Shown here one piece after another: positions 44,601-53,225 of a stretch of DNA of 64,000 nt. Position 1 is the first letter of the stretch; the number at the start of each line of letters is the position of its first letter. The notes under the pieces were generated by a model, which was given only the letters and a program-made list of their open reading frames with translations, ran no database searches and was not told the DNA's origin. This DNA is from Anisus vortex (lineage: Eukaryota > Mollusca > Gastropoda > Planorbidae), in NCBI GenBank assembly GCA_949126835.1, contig OX421492.1:41464498-41528497 (forward strand), in the 5' to 3' direction. The position numbers and the translations under genes were made by a program.

Positions 44601-45189
44601 TGTCTCTGTCCTATGCTGGCACGCCTATATGTCTCTGTCCTATGCTGGCACGCCTATATGTCTCTGTCCTATGCTGGCACGCCTATATGTCTCTGTGGCA
44701 CGCCTATATGTCTCTGTCCTATGCTGGCACGCCTATATGTCTCTGTCCTATGCTGGCACGCCTATATGTCTCTGTCCTATGCTGGCACGCCTATATGTCT
44801 CTGTCCTATGCTGGCACGCCTATATGTCTCTGTCCTATGCTGGCACGCCTATATGTCTCTGTCCTATGCTGGCACGCCTATATGTCTCTGTGGCACGCCT
44901 ATATGTCTCTGTGGCACGCCTATATGTCTCTGTCCTATGCTGGCACGCCTATATGTCTCAGTCCTATGCTGGCACGCCTATATGTCTCTGTCCTATGCTG
45001 GCACGCCTGCATGTCTCTGTGGCACGCCTATATGTCTCTGTCCTATGCTGGCACGCCAATATGTCTCTGTCCTATGCTGGCACGCCTATATGTCTCTGTC
45101 CTATGCTGGCACGCCTTTATGTCTCTGTCCTATGCTGGCACGCCTATATGTCTCAGTCCTATGCTGGCACGCCTATATGTCTCTGTCCT

Positions 45190-45403
45190 ATGCTGGCACG
45201 CCTATATGTCTCTGTGGCACGCCTATATGTCTCTGTCCTATGCTGGCACGCCTATATGTCTCTGTCCTATGCTGGCACGCCTATATGTCTCTGTCCTATG
45301 CTGGCACGCCTATATGTCTCTGTCCTATGCTGGCACGCCTATATGTCTCTGTCCTATGCTGGCACGCCTATATGTCTCTGTCCTATGCTGGCACGCCTAT
45401 ATG
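45190..45403 (+). repeat. Right edge of the satellite in canonical units
   Basis: The last roughly 200 bases are near-perfect 29-bp units, and the array ends inside a unit at CCTATATGG, followed directly by unrelated CGGTCGCTCGCATCTGTTCC. No gradient of decayed units is seen. Confidence 0.85.
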
Positions 45404-45790
45404 GCGGTCGCTCGCATCTGTTCCACATTTTACTTTTTTTATTCCCATATCTCTGTTACACACACAACCTATATTTATATTAGTATTATTATCGATAGAT
45501 AGATGTTTATATGCAATATAGGCTTATAGAAGTATACATACATATTAATGTGTGCATTTTTTTTATTGTAGACAGGGAAATTAAGAAATAGATTGTAGAC
45601 AGATAGGTAAAAAGATACATAGATATTTAGATAAATAATTGTATACATACATCTAAGAGGGATAAAAGATGTAGCTACAAAATTTAGATTTATATACAGA
45701 AAAAAATGATAGATAGATAAATAGATAGATAGATAGATACATTGATTGATTGATTAACTGATTAATTGATAAAAAGAAAGGGAGAGAGAT
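45404..45790. repeat. Satellite flank with GATA/GATT microsatellite
   Basis: AT-rich sequence after the array, with scattered GATA motifs from about 45495 that become a short run of GATA repeats (about 45708-45738) and then GATT repeats (45742-45770). Nothing else is recognisable. The stretch to 46005 is AT-rich with no supported feature. Confidence 0.7.
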
Positions 45791-46006
45791 CACTATAAAT
45801 CATTAGATCTTATGTTGATAGATCTTTGTAATTTGAATGCACAAAAAAATCGTATACTTGTTAATAAAACAGAAGTAAAATACTAATTTGTTAATAGTCT
45901 AACATGGGCATGGCCATGAAAGGGGGAGGGCGTCATTTATCCTTTATCATATTCTAAGTAAACAAAGTATCCATATTACATCACTCCTGTCAATGGGGCC
46001 AGTGAA

Positions 46007-46087
46007 ACAGCATTGACAAGTTTGGCAAGTAAAACAACATTCACAAGTTTGGCAAGTTAAACAGCATTCACAAGTTTAGTAATGTCA
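46007..46087. repeat. 27-bp minisatellite, 3 copies
   Basis: Three imperfect direct copies built on ACAGCATTSACAAGTTTGGC plus about 7 bases, with increasing divergence in the third copy. It lies immediately before dispersed repeat A. Confidence 0.7.
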
Positions 46088-46089
46088 AA

Positions 46090-46800
46090 CAATGTGTGTT
46101 TTGTAATTATTAATTATTATTTTTTTATACAAATCTGGTATTATGACATTTATAATTAATGTTATAGAATTATTATTTTACGTTAAACAGTTGCAAAAAA
46201 ATAATACTTTTCATGCATTGATGAATCGATTTAAGTAATTTTTTTAAAAACATCAATCATTACAAGAATTTCATAATATAAATGCTAGTATATAAACCTC
46301 TTTTATTTCTTAAAATATTAAAACAAATAAATGTGTTCTAGAATTAATTATATTCATGCTTAATTTAAAAAGTTAGGCATAAAAAATCGTTCGAATGTTC
46401 ACTAATTGTTTAAAGTCTGTTACATATTTAGTCACTTCTGATTGATCAAAACGACTTTCTTAAACAGCTTCTTTCCAAATTTTTCCGTAAATTGACACAT
46501 CGCGATACCGATTATTCGGATGTATTATATTCAACTTGATGTGTTTTAAAAAGTGTCAATATCTCTCCACTAAAAAAAAATCCACATATAAGTAGGAAGC
46601 CTAGTGTTAAGATCAAGCTAGTCATTCTTGATGTTGTATGAAAACTGAAAACATATGCCCATCAATCTGAAGATCTCGCCTTTGGCGCATCTGTCTCTTG
46701 TGTATTGTTCTGAATATGCATTAAATTCGGGAAGTACTTAGATGTTTTGAAATTTATTTCAAGGAAAGATATGTCTATTAAGGTAAATCCAAACAAGTGG
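46090..46800 (+). repeat. Dispersed repeat A, uninterrupted copy
   Basis: AT-rich, diverged interspersed repeat seen three times in the window. Recognisable blocks are TTTACGTTAAACAGTTG, a CATTACAAG block, ACAAATAAATGTGTTCTAG, ATTTAGTCACTTCTGA and CAATAT-CC near its end. Copy B is on the reverse strand at 53880-53690 continued at 49708-49490, and copy C is at 56630-56910 continued at 57614-57780. In copy C the block sits between sequences like the ends of the small hAT MITE at 62330, so it may be the interior of a longer hAT element. No protein is readable in it. Confidence 0.6.
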
Positions 46801-46914
46801 CCAAATAGTTCAAGTCCTTGTAATTTCACGTTCAAATCAATTGTAATGTGTCGCTATGACATTCAGTAGCATCAGTTTCAACTGCCAGTTCTCATAGTAG
46901 GTTTTGAGCTAACC

Positions 46915-47015
46915 CCGATATGTAGCCTACTTGACATTAGTTAGGGAAAAGTAAACGGCTGGCCACACAATCCCCTTCTATGCCGTGGCCACGGAAATTT
47001 GTGAGGGCTGATTGA
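46915..47015 (+). mobile_element. SINE 3' fragment
   Basis: Contains ACTTGACATTAGTTAGGG, AAAGTAAACGG, CTGGCCACACAATCCCC and GCCGTGGCCACGG in order. This matches the conserved central/3' domain of the tRNA-derived SINE that is complete on the reverse strand at 49034-49212. The tRNA-like head is missing. Confidence 0.65.
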
Positions 47016-47560
47016 TTCCTTTGGCACTTAGGAGATTCTCTACTCTATTACCAGCCCCCCCCCCCCACCCATTCCATTATGTTTTTCAAAATACCCAAGG
47101 GGTTAAAACGAGGAACAACTCGCAAACATCTCCCACTGGATAACTACGATTTTTTATTATTATTGTCCCCCATGGGACAACATGAATAAAATACTTTACT
47201 TTTTTTTCAATGTCCATCTTAGCTTTCTCAGGCTAATATTTTTTAAAAGACATCTTTCCTGCTATTAGAAGGGAATTGTTGGGCGTGTAACTAAAGAAAA
47301 CTACAAAAATTGGCCAGTCGCAATAATAAACGTTTAAATGGTTGGGCCCATCTCACCACATATTGACTTTTTACTGAACTATTTATTGTTAGAAGAGTAT
47401 AGAATTAAATATAAGTTAAGTAAACAAATTAATAAGTATGCGCATGCAGAAAAAAGGTTATTTAACATCCTTATTTAATAGGGCAATATAAAGGTAATCT
47501 ACCCTTGCATCGCATTTGAAACGTTGAATAATTTATACTCAGTACCTTACTAATCTCAGA
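47016..47560. other. AT-rich stretch, no gene seen
   Basis: Mostly unique-looking AT-rich sequence. It holds a run of 12 C at 47055-47066 and a short ATT repeat near 47155. I see no ORF, RNA gene or transposon end. Confidence 0.5.
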
Positions 47561-48350
47561 TCAGACACCATACACCCCGCCCCCCCCCCGAACCCATACA
47601 CCCCACACACACACCCTACACACACCCTGATACCCTCCCCCATTTCCACCCACTCACACACAAGCACGCACGTTCACTCGCGTGCTTTTTTTTGTGCTAC
47701 GGAAAAAAACACAAGGCCTTAAGACAACTTCATTATGCAATTAATTCTTTTCTAAATAATCTCCCTTTGATCCTGGTTGTCTCTCTTGCTTGGGCTTTTT
47801 ACTTTTTCAAAAAAAAATTATAAATATAAACTGTGGTAAGGGTGGAGTTGGAGGGGAGGGGGTGTTTGTTGCTGTACAAGATCGTTTCCCTTGTGGCTCC
47901 CAGAATTGAACACCACAAACTCCCCCCTCCCCCACCCACACCTAAATGTGTGCGTGGACAGATTACATTGTACAAAACACGGACCAGGGTGAGCATACGG
48001 GGGAACCTGCAGCAGACCTGGCGGCTCTAAGACTAGCGAGCAGTTCCGCCCCTCCCCCGCCCCAATTGTGTTTACCTTTACTGTGACCACTATTTACCCC
48101 CCACCCCACCCCCTTTTCCTTTACCTCACCTCCACCAACCCCCCCTCCTATTATTCCCCGATTTGCATTTCGCGTGACTTCTAAACCTACAGGGTGTTGT
48201 ATGGGGGAGGGGAGTGTGAGGATGGGCGGGAGAGGTTTCCGTGAGGGAAGAGTAAGGAACATTGGAGAGGGGGGAGGGACAGTTTTACTCCAGGGGAAAT
48301 ACTGCCTGGGAGTGTGCATTTCATGTTATTAGCCCCCCCCCCCTTTAAAG
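47560..48350. repeat. C-rich and CA-rich low-complexity region
   Basis: Long runs of C and CA (C10 near 47580-47589, CACACACAC around 47604-47665, CCCTCCCC-type segments around 47920-48140, C11 at 48333-48343). Short reverse-strand open frames here (proline, glycine-rich) follow from base composition. Several CCGCCCC-like boxes occur near 48050, which could attract Sp1-type factors, but there is no transcript evidence. Confidence 0.6.
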
Positions 48351-48449
48351 GTCATTCTGTTGGTTTCCCCAAGGACCACCCTTCCACTGACCATCGGTCA
48401 TTATTTTTCTGTTTTAGCATGGCAGTATTTATTTATAGGTCAGAGTAAC

Positions 48450-49033
48450 GGCGTTTTAAATTACCTAGCAACAGGTTACTAGACACATTCAATCAATAAA
48501 AGTAAGGTTATATGCAGATGATTGTATAATTTATAGAATAAAGACAGAAAAAAGATAGTGAAGTCTTACAAAAAGATGAACTACAAAAATGGGAATCTAA
48601 CTGGAGAATGTTTTTTTCACTTAGAAAAGTGCCAACTGTTAAGAGTATCCAAGAAAAAGAAACAAATAATTACAAACTATTTCATTCATGGTAAAGAACT
48701 AACTCTAACTAAAAATGCAAAGTACTTAGGAGTAATAATAAATGATAGTTATTTTGGAATCCTCATATTGATGAAGTAATTAAAAATCTAACAAAACATT
48801 AGGATTTATAAAAGAACTTTTATAAATGTAAAAAGAACATAAAACTAAAATAATATCTCACATTAGTTAAATCTATACTTGAATTCGAATGTGTAAGCCT
48901 ATCTTCTGTATGGAACCCATCAACTAAAGAAAACATGAATAAATTAGAACAAATTCAGAAAAGGGCTGCAAGTTTCGTTACTAGCGAACATTCACAATTG
49001 ACAAGAGTAACACCAATACTTAAATCATTAGGG
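48450..49033 (+). pseudogene. Non-LTR retrotransposon RT fragment
   Basis: Decayed reverse-transcriptase domain read across at least two frameshifts. The frame containing KVRLYADDCIIYR carries the catalytic YADD box (48511-48522). It is followed after a one-base insertion by LQKWESNWRMFF, then in another frame by FHLEKCQLLRV and AKYLGVIIN, and further down by SSVWNPSTKENMNKLEQIQK and RAASFVT. This order (YADD, thumb FHxxKC, KYLGV, WNP) is that of jockey/CR1-type LINE reverse transcriptases. Palm motifs upstream of YADD, the endonuclease domain and the RT start are absent, and no continuous ORF longer than 73 codons remains. It ends after TPILKSLG exactly where a SINE begins, so the SINE may have inserted into it. 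It is an inactive fossil; the clade is not assigned. Confidence 0.85.
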
Positions 49034-49212
49034 AATTGTGTGACCAGCACAATGCTTTTACTTTACCCCAGCTAATGTCAGATACCTATTTGAGCTGGGT
49101 AGACTCAGGAACGCCCTTCATTCCCAAGAACAAATTCTAGCCTTCCACAGAATTCGAACCCAGGACCTTCGGTACGCCTATCGAACGCGCTTCCTGCCAC
49201 CTTGCTCCCCAT
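49034..49212 (-). mobile_element. tRNA-derived SINE, near full length
   Basis: On the reverse strand it starts GGGGAGCAAGGTGGCAGGAAG, cut here to the A-box-like TGGCAGGAAGC (about 49189-49200), followed by a B box GGTTCGAATT (49150-49160) at tRNA-like spacing. The body contains CTGAGTCTACCCAGCTC, TATCTGACATTAGCTGGG, AAAGTAAAAG and GTGCTGGTCACACAATTCCC. This A box, B box and central domain arrangement is the pol III SINE layout common in snail genomes. No clear poly-A or SSR tail or target-site duplication was found. Confidence 0.8.
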
Positions 49213-49489
49213 CCAGATTATGGCAAATATGAAGTTAGAGGTAATCGTGAATGTGCGCGTCCGCCAGAACACCTAAGTTAGCACTTCCAATGATATAGGG
49301 AGAGATAGCAAAAACACGCGCACATTCACACCTACCCTATATGTGACCATTTGAGGAATAGATCTGGAAGGATGCTGCTTAGGAAAGTCATCTGTTGTTA
49401 ATATCAACTACTAGGTATTCGCTGTTCTACTTTCAGCTTTTGGTTCAACTTACACTTGTCAACAGATTTTATCGCACAGGAAAGCTGTT
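49213..49489. other. Intervening DNA, no feature seen
   Basis: Moderately AT-rich; contains an imperfect inverted pair of GTGCGCGT-like and ACACGCGCAC-like blocks (about 49252 and 49313), but no ORF or known repeat. Confidence 0.4.
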
Positions 49490-49708
49490 TTAAGCAAACA
49501 AAGAGGAACCCTACACTTGACAACTCAGAAGTGACTAAATATTTATCTGACATTATATAATTAGCGATGAGCATTCAAGACAAGGCGCTCATTAATCGAT
49601 CCATTATATTACATATAAAAGAGTGTTTATGCTAATCTTTTTTAATAAAACCAAAATATAAGTAATTCTAAAACAAATTTATTTGTATTATTAATTTTAA
49701 CAATATAA
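49490..49708 (-). repeat. Dispersed repeat A, copy B, distal half
   Basis: Read on the reverse strand: ACAAATAAATTTGTTTTAG, then ATTTAGTCACTTCTGAGTTG and CTTAAAACAGCTTTC, matching 46320-46470 in the same order. The proximal half of the same copy lies at 53690-53880, on the other side of a 3.97-kb insertion. Confidence 0.65.
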
Positions 49709-49825
49709 GGGGACGTCCATTAATTACGTCAACAAAAGAGGGGGGAGGGGGGTCTGAAAAAGTTTGACAATTGTTGACATGGGGGAGAGGGGAAGGTCAA
49801 GAAAAGTTGACGTCAACAATGTTAC
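49709..49825 (+). repeat. MITE-like terminal module, left
   Basis: Starts at the intact inverted end, then G-rich sequence (GAGGGGGGAGGGGGG), the module TCTGAAAAAGTTTGACA-ATTGTTGACA, a second G-rich run, and a degenerate GTTGACGTCAACAATG that resembles the reverse of its own start. It could be a short MITE truncated at its right end. Confidence 0.55.
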
Positions 49826-50078
49826 TTTTTATGAAGTAAATAATGATACAAATTTAGTACTAAATTCTACATTTGTCCTGTTAAACTAACATAGATATCA
49901 TTAACAATATAGTTTTACGTTAATAAAAATATAGCAATTATGGAAGCTACATTTGATATGTCCTTTTTGTATCCATCTTGCTAGTTTGTAGATCTATGTA
50001 TGGGTGGAAACTAATGCAATTGTTAGCAAGGCAAAGTGACCGACCAATTGCAGAAAACCTCACCTTCGCTGTCTAGCG

Positions 50079-50558
50079 TAGAGTTGCCGGACACATGGGT
50101 CAAAAGGAGGACACCGAGAGACAAAAAGGAGGACATTGTGTTTCCATTGCATAGTTTCGCATTTAGCCCGCAATCAGTATAATTTTATTACAAATTCTGC
50201 CACTAAGTTTAAATGTGTATTGGTAAACTGAGCAAGAAACAGTTTTGTTAAAAATAACATATAAATTCAATGTAGGCTGAATGGCAGCTTGCATTTGGTT
50301 TGGCAACTATAAAGTTCATGCACGAGTCTTCTAAAAAATACGGATAATTATTTTCTTGTACAAGTGATCACCTGTTTATTAATTATATTCCTAACATGTT
50401 AGTACTCATTTTAAAATTTATTTGTCCTTATGCCTACATAACAAAACATATTACAAAAGCTGGATATTTTAAAGGTATTGTGCTTTGCCTGTGGGACGGA
50501 GGACAAGAGTCTAAATAGGAGGACATGTCCTCCTTTTACCGGACGTTTGGCAACCCTA
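50079..50558. mobile_element. hAT-type MITE, 480 bp
   Basis: Flanked by a perfect 8-bp duplication GTCTAGCG (50071-50078 and 50559-50566). Inverted ends begin TAGAGTTGCCGGACACATGG on the left and TAGGGTTGCCAAACGTCCGG on the right, both leading into AAAAGGAGGACA. Eight-base duplications with TAGGGTTGCC-type ends are characteristic of the hAT superfamily. The interior is AT-rich with no ORF, so it is non-autonomous. Confidence 0.88.
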
Positions 50559-50566
50559 GTCTAGCG

Positions 50567-50747
50567 AGACATGGTGGCTGGAATAACAAAAGAACACAAA
50601 CACACCAACAAACCATTTTTTTTTTGCCGCTCAGTAATCTAAATTAGACTAAGCGCCAGAGTCTGGCGTTCGTTTTATAAGCCATGTAAGCGATGGCCGG
50701 GATTGACAATAGAACTAAAAACAATAATAGGCCCTCGTCGAGACTAT
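50567..50747. other. Short spacer with a small hairpin
   Basis: Contains a perfect 7-bp stem CGCCAGA/TCTGGCG with a one-base loop (50654-50668) after a run of nine T. No other feature. Confidence 0.4.
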
Positions 50748-50885
50748 AACTAATGTTTGCAAAGCATTGAATGGAGTGAATTTTGTGAATCCAACATGGT
50801 TATTTTTAGAATATTTCCTTCAGAAAAATAATCCCATGAAGTGCGAAATACTTAGCCTACCTTATTTCCTTTTAACATCCCTAAT
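50748..50885 (-). mobile_element. BED-finger hAT family, 5'-end fragment
   Basis: Reverse-strand sequence begins TTAGGGATGTTAA and includes GGAAATATTCT, AACCATGTTGGATTCACAAA and ATGCTTTGCAAACATTAG. This matches the leading end of the larger copy at 52269-53045 (GGAAATATTTTT, AATGTTGGATTCACAAA, ATGCCTTGCTAACACTATT). The coding part is missing. Confidence 0.6.
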
Positions 50886-51117
50886 TCTGATATATAAACT
50901 AATATATTTTTGCTCACTACGTTATAATAGGTGAAATATTAAAATTAGGTCGATTAGGTTACATATTTAGTAATTTGTACGGTTTCATTTCTAATTTTCT
51001 GGAAAAATGTAATGAGATAAAAATGTATTAGTATCAGTGGCGTCGCCAGTATTGCAAGGAGTTGGTGGAAAATAGTGCAAGGTAGGGGGACAGGGATGGC
51101 AACTACCGTGTGTATAT

Positions 51118-52203
51118 GTTACGGCCAAAGCCCGAAGTCGGCCAGATCGCGATCTGGCCGGCCAGATCGCGAAGTGGCCAATATCACCTCACATTTGACC
51201 GGCCAAAGCCCGATCTGTTATTGATTTCGGACCTTGGCCGGCCAGATCGCGAAATGGCCAGGGGCTATCGGCCAAAGCCCGATTAAGAAGGTCTTGAGGA
51301 GATTTAGAGTGTTTATATACCGTAATTATCACATTAGGCCTATATTGATTATTAATTATACTAAATTACATAATCAGTCAAAATAGTTTATTATATAGTA
51401 AATTATCAATCTTTAATTAAAATAAATTAAAAAATCAGTCAAATTTGTTTATTATAGATTAGTAAATTATCAATCTTTAATTAAAATAAATTAAAAAATC
51501 AGTCAAATTTGTTTATTATAGATTAGTAAATTATCAATCTTTAATTAAAATAAATTAAAAAATCAGTCAAATTTGTTTATTATAGATTCAAATTAGTTTA
51601 TTATAGTAAATTATCAATCTTTAATTAAAATACATTAAAAAATCAGTCTAATTAGTTTATAATAGTAAATTTTCAATCTCTATCATCAGTTGTCTTACAA
51701 TACTAAAATCCAAAAGGAAATAAGTGCGTACAGTCGTGTTTGGGGTGTTTTTAAAACAAGGAAGATCTACCCACATAATATCAAAAGTCAATCTTCTAAT
51801 CACAGACACCAACAGTCAATTTATGACGCAAATGGTGTTTTTATCCAGGTAGATAGTTTACTAAATCGTGTGATAATTAATTTCCTTGATAATTAGTGAC
51901 CACTTCGGCAGGACTTTCTCTGAAAAGCAGAAGATGAACAGAAAATTATCGTCACAGCGTATGTATCACTGTCCTTGCTACCCTATGCAAGCCGCCATCA
52001 CACCTGTGCCGCCTACCGAACATTCTTGTATCAGCACATCGGACATTGGCCAGGGATTGCCAGCCACATCGCGAAGTGGCCGGCCAAAGTAGCGTAAACA
52101 CTAGCAATTTCAAGCACATTGGACATTGGCCAAGCGCGTCGGCCAAAGCGCGATCTGGCCGGCCAGATCGCGATCTGGCCGCACTTCGGGCTTTGGCCGT
52201 AAC
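51118..52203. mobile_element. 1.09-kb element with palindromic GGCC-rich termini
   Basis: Inverted ends of about 55 bp are almost identical, starting GTTACGGCCAAAGCCCGAAG. Each arm contains the perfect 20-base palindrome GGCCAGATCGCGATCTGGCC (51140-51159 and 52161-52180) followed by GGCCGGCC. Extra copies of GGCCAAAGC and GGCCAGATCGCG modules continue inward on both sides (51213-51283 and 52049-52150). The middle is AT-rich with a 64-bp tandem repeat and no readable transposase. ATAT occurs just outside both ends and might be the duplication, but the flanks are too simple to be sure. I do not recognise the superfamily. Confidence 0.75.
51368..51690. repeat. AT-rich minisatellite, 64-bp unit
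   Basis: ATCAGTC anchors occur at 51373, 51434, 51498, 51562 and 51642, giving spacings of 61, 64, 64 and 80. The 80 is explained by a local duplication of the TTTATTATAG part. It fills the interior of the palindromic element. Confidence 0.85.
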
Positions 52204-52211
52204 ATATATAA

Positions 52212-52231
52212 TGTGTGTGTGTGTGTGTGTG
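52212..52231. repeat. GT microsatellite
   Basis: A pure TG/GT run of about 20 bases just outside the palindromic element. Confidence 0.9.
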
Positions 52232-52268
52232 GACAATAATGTAAGAAGGAATAGTGAATAGTTAAAAC

Positions 52269-53045
52269 TAGGTTATGTTAAAACCGGTTTATCTTCGAAA
52301 CCGGATTTCGGTTTCTCCCCCCCCCCCTTTCCGCGCAATGTTACAAGTTACAGGCCGGAAAAGCCAATTGTGCGTAGTTTTGTAGGTATATTTGAAATAT
52401 AGTTCACATTTAATTAGTGTTTGCAGGGCAATTCAAGAGGTTGATTTCTTTGAATACAATATGATTTTGTACGCTTTACCATAAAATTCCTTAGAACTAA
52501 AAAAAAATCTAGGCTAATTGATTAAAACCGATAATAGTTTTCAATAGTGATAATCAAATGTGCGATTATCGTTGACCATGATATTAAAAAGCATATGAAG
52601 AGGATGACGATGTTAATCCAGGATGCTTAATACGCAGATGCGTACGCAATCCAGTGGCACTGCCACCGCTCCTGCTTATCTGTTGGGAACATAGTTTACA
52701 ACGAGCCGTTTTTTCAAAATTTTTTGACACAAAGGATTGTAACTGTAACTTAACATTTGGTTTGATGTTGTTTTTATCGCAAGCCATAGTTGGTGTTTGC
52801 AAAAAAAGAAACACACTATCAAAGACTAAATAGTGTTAGCAAGGCATTTCAAGAATTGTTTTTTGTGAATCCAACATTATTTATTAAAAATATTTCCATC
52901 AAAACCAAAAAAACAGGCTGTGCTACTTGAAATAATGATTAGGCCTTCCTCCCAACCAAGAAACCGAAATCCGGTTTTGAAATCAAAACCGGTTTTCGGT
53001 TTCAAAACCTGAATCCAGTATTCCGGTTTTCGGTTAACATCCCTA
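52269..53045 (-). mobile_element. hAT-like element remnant with BED zinc finger
   Basis: Ends match in inverted orientation: the reverse-strand leading end reads TAGGGATGTTAACCG and later ACCGGATTTCGGTTTCT, the other end reads TAGGTTATGTTAA and then ACCGGATTTCGGTTTCT. The 8-base flanks GTTAAAAC (52261-52268) and GTGAAATA (53046-53053) agree at only 5 positions, so any duplication has decayed. A block near 52415-52460 resembles that at 52833-52878 in direct orientation. At 777 bp it is far too short to be autonomous. Confidence 0.6.
52584..52814 (-). pseudogene. BED-type zinc finger N-terminus, truncated hAT transposase
   Basis: A 76-codon open frame; the likely start is the internal Met of MACDKNN (around codon 10), since the preceding codons look like 5' leader. 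It has SFVSKNFEKTARCKLC, then QQISRSGGSATGLRTHLR-IKHPG, giving a C-x2-C ... H-x4-H BED finger, the DNA-binding module at the N-terminus of hAT (ZBED-like) transposases. Directly after the finger it runs into a serine stretch and a stop. The dimerisation and RNase-H-like catalytic domains that should follow for another 500 or so residues are absent. It lies inside the element at 52269-53045, reading inward from its leading end. Non-functional as a transposase; a small DNA-binding protein is conceivable but unsupported. Confidence 0.65.
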
Positions 53046-53225
53046 GTGAAATAGAAGGCCAATTTACATCTGGTGCACAATTTCCCCCTAAACTATTTGA
53101 CAATTAACATTGTACCAAAAACTATTTTAGTGAAATGTAGAATTAGACATGATATAATATGATATATGAAAAGATCAGTTGTAAACATATGATAATTATA
53201 GTCAATTAGACATCTTTTTAACAAG

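Larger units (their letters stand above)
1..45403 (+). repeat. 29-bp satellite array, about 45 kb
   Basis: Continuous head-to-tail array, already running at base 1, so its left edge lies outside the window. The consensus unit is CCTATATGTCTCTGT joined to CCTATGCTGGCACG (29 bp, about 52% GC, against a visibly AT-rich flank). The written strand is pyrimidine-rich (19 of 29). Units of 29, 21 and 27 bp are intermixed; I estimate about 1,600 units. No spacer, gene or transposon interrupts it. Because 29 is not a multiple of 3 and no frame of the forward unit has a stop, every forward frame reads a 29-residue periodic peptide (pieces such as MSLSYAGTPICLC, PMLARLYVSV, LCWHAY); the reverse strand has TAG twice per unit. 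This is non-coding satellite DNA; centromeric, subtelomeric or heterochromatic location cannot be told from sequence alone. Confidence 0.97.

Noticed and set aside
1..45403. CRISPR array, because the repeat is 29 bp
   Set aside because: There are no unique spacers; units abut directly, and the surroundings are eukaryotic.
1..45403. Telomeric repeat
   Set aside because: The unit is 29 bp, not TTAGGG or another short telomere motif, and it ends internally against transposon-rich DNA.
47799..48319. Reverse-strand ORFs of 65-118 codons
   Set aside because: Glycine/proline-rich translations of C-rich low-complexity DNA, overlapping each other in different frames with no domain.
51040..51060. CAGTGGCGTCGCCAG as the left end of another hAT element
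   Set aside because: No matching inverted end or 8-bp duplication was found in the window.
51886..52261. Overlapping ORFs of 68-94 codons on both strands
   Set aside because: They translate the GC-rich palindromic arm of a transposon; the arginine/alanine-rich pattern follows from GGCC/GATCGCG repeats.
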